From contig JACQVT010000802.1 in the NCBI GenBank assembly GCA_016209665.1, forward strand, positions 1 to 12,373: 12,373 nt of DNA, read 5' to 3'. Both the position numbers and the translations under genes were made by a program. A model generated the notes under the pieces. It saw only the letters and a list, made by a program, of their open reading frames with translations, had not been told where the DNA came from and searched no databases. Of the stretch, positions 6,926 to 12,373 are shown one piece after another (within the stretch, counting starts at the first letter, position 1; every line of letters begins with the position of its first letter). Source of the stretch: Planctomycetota bacterium (GTDB lineage: Bacteria > Planctomycetota > Phycisphaerae > UBA1845 > PWPN01).

Positions 6926-7966
6926 ATGTCTCGCCCTTCGCGAATCGCGGCTGTCGTGCTCGCCGTCGGCTGCGCCGCCGCCCTGATGGTCTGGGTCGGC
7001 CGGCAACGGCAGAACCAGCGCGTGGCGGTGGAAGCCCGAATCCCTTCCATCATGGGGACCCAGACGCTGCTGAAGGCCGTCGTTGGCGCCGGTGATCAGG
7101 AGCGGGGCCGCCGGGCGATCCAGGCGGCCGAAGCGGCCCTCCGCGATGTCGATGCCAGGATGAGCACGTGGGTCGGCTCGACCGAACTCTCGAAATTCAA
7201 CGCCGCCCCGGCGAACACGGCCATGCCGCTGTCGATCCCGACGCTGGAAGTCCTCGCGGCTGCCGGCCGGTTCGCCGAGCGGACCGGCGGCGCCTTCGAC
7301 CCGACCTGCCGGCCTCTGCTGCAACTGTGGAAGCGCTGCGAGCAGGAAGATCGCGAGCCCACCGCGGACGAGATCGCGCGGACCCTGGCCCGCGTTGGCT
7401 GGCGGCACATTCGTCTGCACGACGGTGCGATGGCCAAGCTCGTCGACGGCGTCGAGGTGGACCTCGGCGGCCTTGCCAAGGGATACGCGGTGGATGCAGC
7501 GGTGCAGGCCATGCGGTCGGCGGGTGCGGCCGGTGGGCTGGTGCAGTGCGGAGGCGACCTGCGGGTCTTCGGAGACTCCGAGAACGGCGGCCCGTGGCGC
7601 ATCGGTATCCACGATCCATCCTCGACTCAGTCCGGAATGTTCGCCGAACGGCTCCGTCTTGCCGACCATGCCGTGTCCACCAGCGGCGACTACGAGCGCT
7701 ATTTCACGATCCGCGGCCGTCGGCGCAGCCACATCATCGATCCGCGAACGGGCCTGCCGGTGGACAGCGTGCCGCAGGTGACCGTCGTCGCGTCCGAGGG
7801 GATCGTTTCGGATGGGTGGTCCACCGCCCTCACGGTGCTGGGCCCGGAGGGCCTGCGACTCCTGCCGCCGGGTGTCGAAGCCATGGTCATTGTCACCTCG
7901 GCCGGTCAGGCGAGGGCACACAAGACGCCGGGCTTCGACCGATTGCTGGCCGACTCGGTTCCGTAG
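6926..7966 (+). CDS. apbE: FAD:protein FMN transferase (ApbE)
   Basis: ApbE moves FMN from FAD onto a Thr or Ser of exported redox proteins, in a Mg-dependent reaction outside the inner membrane. The 346-aa product shows the family landmarks in order: MGT (43-45), DVDARMSTW...TELSKFN (74-92), VDLGGLAKGYAVD (178-190), GGDLRVFG (209-216), STSGDYERYF (251-260), HIIDPRTGLPV (269-279) and VSDGWSTALTVLGP (294-307). In the last, Asp296 and Thr300 sit where the Mg ligands usually are. The N terminus (residues 7-24) is a hydrophobic signal or anchor. Its Cys16 follows A-V-G, a poor lipobox, so an uncleaved anchor is as likely as a lipoprotein. The start follows the DoxX-barrel stop by 7 bp with no clear ribosome site, which suggests coupling. 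No flavinylation target motif (D-x-x-S-G-A-T/S) is seen in the neighbouring proteins, so its substrate is probably encoded elsewhere. Confidence 0.93.
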   Translation: MSRPSRIAAVVLAVGCAAALMVWVGRQRQNQRVAVEARIPSIMGTQTLLKAVVGAGDQERGRRAIQAAEAALRDVDARMSTWVGSTELSKFNAAPANTAMPLSIPTLEVLAAAGRFAERTGGAFDPTCRPLLQLWKRCEQEDREPTADEIARTLARVGWRHIRLHDGAMAKLVDGVEVDLGGLAKGYAVDAAVQAMRSAGAAGGLVQCGGDLRVFGDSENGGPWRIGIHDPSSTQSGMFAERLRLADHAVSTSGDYERYFTIRGRRRSHIIDPRTGLPVDSVPQVTVVASEGIVSDGWSTALTVLGPEGLRLLPPGVEAMVIVTSAGQARAHKTPGFDRLLADSVP

Positions 7967-8222
7967 TACGCCTGCCGGAACCCTGGTCGCCGACAACGCG
8001 AGACGGTCCTTCGGGGCTGATGGTCAGTAGGCTATCGACGCCCCCCGCGAAGAATCTTCGGTCTGCGTAAGCCTTTGGGAATGAGCCATTTAAGCCGTCT
8101 TCCGCTGGCCCACCAGCCCACCTGCTGGAAGGGCTTGCCCGGAGCATCCGGGAGACGGGCCGACTCATCCGGGGTGTGTTCGTCTGCTCCAAGGGGCGGA
8201 CGGCTCGGCGGTTGGTTTTCGT
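7967..8222. other. Non-coding gap with a hairpin cluster (8092-8152)
   Basis: No convincing gene lies in these 256 bases on either strand. Within them is a strong interrupted stem: AAGCC 8092-8096 and CTTCC 8099-8103 pair with GGAAG 8127-8131 and GGCTT 8132-8136, and GCTGG 8104-8108 pairs with CCAGC 8113-8117. It is followed by CCCGG-agcat-CCGGG (8138-8152). There is also a short palindrome, CGAAGA-a-TCTTCG, at 8048-8060. The stems may end the apbE transcript, but no T-run follows, so an intrinsic terminator is not supported; a degraded repeat is equally possible. Confidence 0.4.
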
Positions 8223-8669
8223 TTGCTCATTGTGCGCGTCGTGGAACTTGGCGAGGTGAGCGTTGCCTGCCGTGCGTTCCTGGCCCGGGTCGCTCGGTTG
8301 CAGGTCGATGGGGTGTCCACCGCCGCATGTCTTGCGGACGCCGTACACCGTGTCATGGCAGTTGAGGCGCAAGAGCGATTCAAGGTGGACAGCGGTGCGG
8401 CGGCGTGGTTGCAGCGGCATCCCGAGCGAGTCCGAGAGCTTTCCGCGTTTCGTGAGGCCGCCCGGCAGCTTGATGGCCTGCCCCTCCGGATGCTCTCAAC
8501 GGATAGCCGGGGCATCCTGGAAGCCGCGGAGTTGAGCAGCCAGTACGGCCTGCTCACGAACGACGCGGTCATCGCGGCCTTGACGCGCCGGCACGGTTTG
8601 ACGCACTTGGTCACGACTGACGATGATTTCGAAGGCATCCCCGAGCTGACCGTTTGGAAGCCGCGCTGA
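8223..8669 (+). CDS. PIN-domain protein (VapC-like), apparently N-terminally truncated
   Basis: PIN domains are Mg-dependent RNases, often toxins of toxin-antitoxin pairs. The 148-aa frame matches a PIN subfamily from its second helix onward: CRAFLARVARLQVDGVSTAACLADAVHRVMAVEAQERF (16-53), LSSQYGLLTNDAVIAALTRRHGLTHLVTTDDDFEGIPELTVWKP (104-147). Expected acidic residues are present at D39 (usually Glu), D114 and D133-D135. The first strand, which should carry an invariant Asp (D-T-N-V...), is missing: the frame begins at a TTG with LIVRVVELGEV. A different frame at 8212-8223 reads LVFV followed by Cys where Asp is expected, about 14 codons before CRAFL instead of the usual ~18. This suggests a frameshift plus a small deletion. 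No antitoxin gene is visible upstream. It is probably an inactive relic, although a functional variant starting at TTG cannot be ruled out. Confidence 0.65.
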   Translation: MLIVRVVELGEVSVACRAFLARVARLQVDGVSTAACLADAVHRVMAVEAQERFKVDSGAAAWLQRHPERVRELSAFREAARQLDGLPLRMLSTDSRGILEAAELSSQYGLLTNDAVIAALTRRHGLTHLVTTDDDFEGIPELTVWKPR

Positions 8670-8809
8670 GGGCCGCGACCGCCGACCGCGATGCGGAGAA
8701 AGAGGCGGTGCTGACGCTGGTGTGGGCGATGGTGCTGCGGCTCCAGGCGCACCCGAACATGACCGAGCCGACATGCGAGCGCTTCAGGATCACCCTCCGA
8801 GGCGCCTAG
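8654..8809 (+). CDS. Possible small helical protein, 51 aa
   Basis: This short frame starts at a TTG overlapping the last 16 bases of the PIN gene and stops at TAG 8807-8809. The sequence (EAALRAATADRDAEKEAV, then LTLVWAMVLRLQAHPNMTEP, CERFRITLRGA) reads as a charged helix followed by an amphipathic helix, with codon use similar to the real genes nearby. I do not recognise it. There is no clear ribosome binding site; coupling to the PIN gene is conceivable. It could be the C-terminal remnant of a longer lost gene, since the frame continues open upstream inside the PIN gene. Confidence 0.3.
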   Translation: MEAALRAATADRDAEKEAVLTLVWAMVLRLQAHPNMTEPTCERFRITLRGA

Positions 8810-8848
8810 TCCACGGCCGCCAGCCCGTCGCGCCAGCCGCCCGGTGCT

Positions 8849-8950
8849 TCAGGTGGGACATTCCCGGCGTCCACCGAGCAGGGCTTTGACGCTGCTCAGG
8901 TCGTTGGCGGCATCATGGTCGCTGCCATAGGGGTCGTCCCCTTGACCACA
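8849..8950 (-). pseudogene. Dockerin-like C-terminal remnant
   Basis: Read on the minus strand, this frame gives GDDPYGSDHDAANDLSSVKALLGG, then RRECPT and a TGA at 8851-8849. The 'A-N-D-L-S-S-V-K-A-L-L-G' stretch resembles the second half of a type I dockerin/EF-hand repeat, common at the C termini of planctomycete secreted proteins. The calcium loop before it is not well preserved and no start is visible, so at best it is a relic. It bears on the next gene, because it overlaps that gene's longest possible 5' extension. Confidence 0.2.
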
Positions 8951-9022
8951 GAGGAGTCGCGACGGATCATTCGCAGGATGGACCTGAAGAGGTACACGCG
9001 GAGCACGCTCTCATGTCGATCC

Positions 9023-11956
9023 ATGGACGCGAGGGGGATCGCTTTGCTGATCCTGGTCGGCACGATCGGGGTTCAGCAGGCCAGGTCGTCATCGCGGCCG
9101 GCCCAGGGGACACCGGCGGCCACCCTTGACACGTCGCGAACGCTCCCACGTTCAAGACCGGCGGAGCCGGGCAGCGCTTCGAGTGTCACCCGCGAGCAGA
9201 TTGAAGCGGACTGGCTGCGCCAGAACGCCCTTCGCGGATGGGCGAGGGGGGTGGATCACGTCGAGGCCTTGCGGGAGGATGCCGCCGGGGGGTGCGACGG
9301 CATCAAGAACGGCGGCTGGGGATTTCACACCGCCAAGGAACAGAGTCAGTGGTGGCAGGTGGATCTGGGTGAGCAGGTGCCGATCGGCGAGGTCCGCGTG
9401 TTCAATCGGTGCGACGCGATGGCGGGCCGGGCCTCGCGCCTCCTGGTGCTGCTGTCCGATGACTCGAGCGACTGGCGCCAGGTGTATCAACACGACGGCA
9501 CCACGTTCTACGGCTTCTCCGACGGCAAGCCGCTTTCGGTGAGGCTCGAAGGCCAGGCTGCCCGTTACGTGCGGCTCCAGCTACCCGGGCACGAGTACTT
9601 CCATCTTGACGAGATCGAGGTCTATCCGGCCGGCGGCAGCACCAACGTGGCGCTGGGCAAGCCGGCCAACCAAAGCAGCGTGAACACCCCGTTTCCCCCG
9701 GGGCACTTCTACACGGAGGAGGTCATCAGTCGGGGATTGCGTCTGGCAGCGAGCCTCGAGAATCTTGGCCTTGCGGCGGCGCCCGCGCGAAGGGCTCTGG
9801 GGGAATTGCGGGGTCGCCTGAACAGTCTCGGCGACCACACGCCACCGAAGGCTCGGCGGGACCTGTTCCTGGAGGCGAACTGGGTCGTCCGGAAGCTGGC
9901 CTTGTCGAACCCGCTGCTGGACTTCGATAGGGTTCTCTTCATCAAGCGGGCTCCCGGCATGCTACCGCACATGTCGGACCAATTCTACGGGTGGTGGTCG
10001 CGGCCGGGCGGCGGCATCTACATCCTGGAGGGCTTCAAGGACGACAGTCCCCGGCTCCGCTGTCTGACCCAAGGCTGGTCGGCGGGCAGTTTCCTGCTGC
10101 CCGAGCTGTCCTTCGACGCGAAGAAACTGCTGTTCGCCTATTGTCGTTACTACCCGCACATCGCGGGCACGGAGAAGGCCGACAAGACCAAGCTCCCGGA
10201 GGATGCGTTCTATCACATCTTCGAGATGAATGTGGACACCGGCGAGTGGCGGCGATTGACCTCCGGCCGCTACGACGACTTCAATGCGCGGTGCCTGCCG
10301 AACGGCGAGATCGTGTTCCTGTCCACGCGAAAGGGCCAGGCGATTCACGTGGACAAGACGTACACCTCCGCGACCTCCAGCAGCGTCCTGCCCGACAGCT
10401 TTGTCCGCTGCGGCGGAGACAACCATCGCCCGGTGCCGGTCTTCACGCTGCACGCCATGAACGCCGACGGCGAGGACCTGCGTCCCATCTCGGCTTTCGA
10501 GAACTTCGAGTGGTTTCCTTCGGTGGCGTCCGACGGACGCATCCTGTATGCGAGATGGGATTACATCGACCGCTTCAACGGCCCGTTCATGAGCCTGTGG
10601 TCGACCAATCCGGACGGCACCAACGCCCAGCTCGTCTACGGCAACTATACCAAGAGCCCCCAGTGCATCTTTGAAGCCAGTGCCATCCCCAACTCCCGGC
10701 GACTCGTCTTCACCGCATCGGCCCACCACTCCATCACCGGCGGCGCGTTGGCCCTGCTCGACCGCACGCGGGGGACCGAGGGACAGGCTTCACTGACTCG
10801 GCTGACGCCGGAAGTCTGCTATCCCGAGGCGGAGGGATGGCGTCCGATGTATTACGCGAGCCCGTTCCCGCTGTCGGAGGAGCACTTCCTGGTCTCCTGG
10901 AGCGATCGGCCGCTTCCTCCGCATGCTGTGGTCAAGGATGACCGCAATCCGGTCAACGCCTCGGGAATCTATCTCTACGACGCATTCGGGAGTCTGACTT
11001 TGCTGCATCGGGACCCCGCAATCTCCAGCGTGTATCCGATCGCGATGCGTCCGCGGCCGCGGCCGACAACCCTGGCCAACCACGTCGATTGGAGCCGGCC
11101 CCGCACGGGCCGCTTTCTCGTCCAGGATGTCTACCAGGGGCTGGCGGGAATCGAGCGGGGAACGGTCAAGCGAATCCGGGTGATCGCCGTGCCCCCGAAG
11201 GTTCAACCGCACATGAACACGCCATCGCTGGGTATCTCCAAAGAGGAGCCGGGCAAGTACGTGCTCGGCACCGCGCCGGTGGAGGCGGACGGTTCGACCC
11301 TGCTCGAAGTGCCGGCCGGCGTTCCCGTCATGTTCCAGGCGCTCAACGGCGACGGGCTTGCCATTCAGACCATGCGGAGTCTGACCTACGTGCAGCCCGG
11401 GCAGACGCTTTCCTGTATCGGCTGCCACGAATCGCGCGAGGCGGCACCGAAAGCGGGCCGGATACCGCTGGCGGCTGCCCGGGGCACCGGCCGGCTGACG
11501 CCGGGACCGGAGGGCAGTTGGCCGCTTCGTTACGACCGCCTGGTTCAGCCGGTGCTGGATCGGCAGTGCGTCTCCTGCCATTCACCCCGCGGCGGGCAGC
11601 AGGAGGCCGTATCGTTCGACCTGACCGCCGACAAGTCTTACGACAGTCTGATGTCCTACGCCGATGGCGATCTGAGCAAGCGGGCGTTCGAGCGCGACGC
11701 TTCGTTGGTGGGCGACTGCGTGGCACAAAACAGCAAGCTGCTCGAGTTCCTGACTCGCGGCGACGGTCACCAGGGCGTGAGGCTCGACCCGGAGAGCTTC
11801 GAGCGCCTCGTGACCTGGATGGACCTCTACGCACCGATCCGCGGGTCGTTCAGCGAAGAGCAGGAGGAACGGTTGCTGCAGATGAAAGAGGATTGGCAGG
11901 GCCGGTTGAGCCTTGGCGACGGCGACACGGCACCGGACGGCGAGAGTGGTTATTAG
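9023..11956 (+). CDS. Secreted protein: discoidin domain, HzsA-like beta-propeller, two c-type heme motifs
   Basis: The ~977-aa product has a signal peptide (MDARGIALLILVGTIGVQQARSS). A discoidin/F5-8C-like domain (about 84-204: NGGWGFHTAKEQSQWWQVDLG ... YVRLQLPG ... LDEIEVY) probably binds sugars. A large beta-propeller region (about 290-690) contains blade-like repeats such as HIFEMNVDTGEWRRLTSG, FTLHAMNADGEDLRPIS and SLWSTNPDGTNAQLV. It resembles the middle domain of hydrazine synthase alpha subunit, a family spread widely in non-anammox planctomycetes. A beta-sandwich stretch (PVEADGSTLLEVPAG) then leads to two heme c attachment sites, CIGCH (798-802) and CVSCH (849-853). Electron transfer or carbohydrate-linked redox activity outside the cell is inferred; hydrazine synthesis is unlikely, because no HzsB/C partner is nearby. 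The frame is open back to ATG 8915 and ATG 8978; 9023 is chosen because it places the signal peptide at the N terminus. No good ribosome site is seen at any of the three. Confidence 0.9.
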   Translation: MDARGIALLILVGTIGVQQARSSSRPAQGTPAATLDTSRTLPRSRPAEPGSASSVTREQIEADWLRQNALRGWARGVDHVEALREDAAGGCDGIKNGGWGFHTAKEQSQWWQVDLGEQVPIGEVRVFNRCDAMAGRASRLLVLLSDDSSDWRQVYQHDGTTFYGFSDGKPLSVRLEGQAARYVRLQLPGHEYFHLDEIEVYPAGGSTNVALGKPANQSSVNTPFPPGHFYTEEVISRGLRLAASLENLGLAAAPARRALGELRGRLNSLGDHTPPKARRDLFLEANWVVRKLALSNPLLDFDRVLFIKRAPGMLPHMSDQFYGWWSRPGGGIYILEGFKDDSPRLRCLTQGWSAGSFLLPELSFDAKKLLFAYCRYYPHIAGTEKADKTKLPEDAFYHIFEMNVDTGEWRRLTSGRYDDFNARCLPNGEIVFLSTRKGQAIHVDKTYTSATSSSVLPDSFVRCGGDNHRPVPVFTLHAMNADGEDLRPISAFENFEWFPSVASDGRILYARWDYIDRFNGPFMSLWSTNPDGTNAQLVYGNYTKSPQCIFEASAIPNSRRLVFTASAHHSITGGALALLDRTRGTEGQASLTRLTPEVCYPEAEGWRPMYYASPFPLSEEHFLVSWSDRPLPPHAVVKDDRNPVNASGIYLYDAFGSLTLLHRDPAISSVYPIAMRPRPRPTTLANHVDWSRPRTGRFLVQDVYQGLAGIERGTVKRIRVIAVPPKVQPHMNTPSLGISKEEPGKYVLGTAPVEADGSTLLEVPAGVPVMFQALNGDGLAIQTMRSLTYVQPGQTLSCIGCHESREAAPKAGRIPLAAARGTGRLTPGPEGSWPLRYDRLVQPVLDRQCVSCHSPRGGQQEAVSFDLTADKSYDSLMSYADGDLSKRAFERDASLVGDCVAQNSKLLEFLTRGDGHQGVRLDPESFERLVTWMDLYAPIRGSFSEEQEERLLQMKEDWQGRLSLGDGDTAPDGESGY

Positions 11957-11973
11957 ATAGACGGCATCAGAAC

Positions 11974-12028
11974 GTGTGGGACCGGCTTCCAGCCGGTCAA
12001 TCGGACCGGCAAGATACCGGTCCCACAC
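11974..12028. repeat. REP-like double-hairpin palindrome ('GILPV/TGWKPVP' type)
   Basis: A 12-bp perfect inverted repeat (GTGTGGGACCGG 11974-11985 / CCGGTCCCACAC 12017-12028) contains two hairpins: GACCGGC-ttcca-GCCGGTC (11980-11998) and GGACCGG-caagata-CCGGTCC (12003-12023). Read on the minus strand it gives GTGILPVRLTGWKPVPH, a phrase often seen in spurious planctomycete and verrucomicrobial proteins. This marks a dispersed intergenic palindrome family, probably of the REP/RAYT kind (recalled, not searched). It sits 18 bp after the stop of the diheme gene and may also act as a transcription barrier. Confidence 0.85.
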
Positions 12029-12063
12029 AGGGTTTTGTCACAGTTCCTCAGCCGGATGACGGA

Positions 12064-12373
12064 ATGCGCTATCAAAGGCTTGGCAACACGGGAATGAGTG
12101 CGTCGGTCGTCGGTCTGGGCACCTGGGTCACCGGGGGTGGGACCTGGTGGGGCGGCGATCCGGATCACGGCGAATCCGTTCGGACGATTCATGCCGCGGT
12201 CGATGCCGGCGTGAACCTGATCGACACCGCGCCGGCCTACGGGTTCGGCCGCAGCGAGGAGGTCGTCGGTGAAGCCGTGAAGGGCCGGCGGGACAAGGTA
12301 TTGCTGGCGACCAAGTGCGGGCTGTGGTGGAACGATGCCCGCGGCTCGGAGTTCTTCACCATCGACGGCAAGA
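12064..12373 (+). CDS. Aldo/keto reductase, N-terminal fragment
   Basis: The first 103 codons are present and the gene runs off the right edge. The start MRYQRLGNTGMSASVVGLGTW is the standard AKR opening. VNLIDTAPAYGFGRSEEVVG carries the catalytic Asp54 and Tyr59, and LLATKCG carries Lys84; the His of the tetrad lies beyond the window. Members reduce aldehydes, ketones or sugars with NADPH in the cytoplasm. This subtype (WVTGGGTWWGGD loop) resembles the sugar-dehydrogenase-like AKRs common in planctomycetes, though the substrate is unknown. The start is supported by GGATGACGGA just upstream of the ATG. It is separated from the diheme gene by the double-hairpin repeat, so it is probably a new transcription unit. 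Confidence 0.93.
   Translation, partial: MRYQRLGNTGMSASVVGLGTWVTGGGTWWGGDPDHGESVRTIHAAVDAGVNLIDTAPAYGFGRSEEVVGEAVKGRRDKVLLATKCGLWWNDARGSEFFTIDGK

Noticed and set aside
5878..7996. Two long minus-strand frames opposite the DoxX-barrel and apbE genes
   Set aside because: Both lie antisense to genes with unmistakable family motifs; composition is typical of GC-rich antisense frames.
8075..8420. Open frames on both strands over the hairpin region before the PIN gene, considered as an antitoxin
   Set aside because: Cys/Arg/Gly-rich with no antitoxin fold signature; they overlap the PIN domain in the wrong frame.
9962..11834. Minus-strand frames opposite the large diheme protein
   Set aside because: Shadow frames; the plus strand carries signal peptide, discoidin, propeller and CxxCH motifs.
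11953..12192. Minus-strand 79-codon frame containing GILPVRLTGWKPVPH
   Set aside because: It is the translation of the palindromic repeat joined to the antisense of the aldo/keto reductase; not a gene.
1..12373. CRISPR array, tRNA, rRNA or transposase
   Set aside because: No regularly spaced direct repeats, no tRNA cloverleaf or rRNA stretch, and no transposase motif was seen on either strand by eye.

Overview
The window is GC-rich bacterial chromosome, most likely from a member of the Planctomycetota (possibly a Phycisphaerae-like lineage). The clues are a large secreted protein combining a discoidin domain, a hydrazine-synthase-alpha-like beta-propeller and two CxxCH motifs; a DoxX/TIM-barrel fusion; a corrinoid-methyltransferase-type URO-D protein; and an intergenic palindrome whose translation gives the 'GILPV..TGWKPVPH' phrase common in planctomycete assemblies. 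The lineage is inferred from gene content; no rRNA or marker gene is present.

Left part (1-5019, all minus strand). Four genes run leftwards with short gaps. The first is a 972-codon protein with an archaeo-eukaryotic-primase (TOTE-type) module, an SF2 helicase core and a C-terminal DUF559/Vsr-like nuclease module. It is followed by a 142-aa basic/helical conserved protein, a helical protein with an N-terminal SEC-C zinc motif, and the 5' end of a URO-D family gene that runs off the window. The primase-helicase-nuclease protein is the best candidate here for a genome-conflict or DNA-processing system. The two following small genes are possible partners by position only.

Middle (5020-5292) is a divergent intergenic region. 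It holds a compact set of perfect inverted repeats (5053-5210) and a 16-bp operator-like palindrome (5216-5231).

Right part (5293-12373, plus strand). A DoxX membrane domain fused through an arginine-pair/hydrophobic segment to a TIM barrel lies 7 bp before an apbE gene (FAD:protein FMN transferase). After a structured 256-bp gap comes a PIN-domain protein that seems to have lost its N-terminal active-site strand, then a possible 51-aa ORF and a faint dockerin-like remnant on the minus strand. Next is the large secreted diheme beta-propeller protein, followed by a REP-like double hairpin and the first 103 codons of an aldo/keto reductase. The right part reads as cell-envelope and redox functions, interrupted between 7967 and 9022 by a degraded accessory patch.

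No tRNA, rRNA, CRISPR array or transposase was seen.
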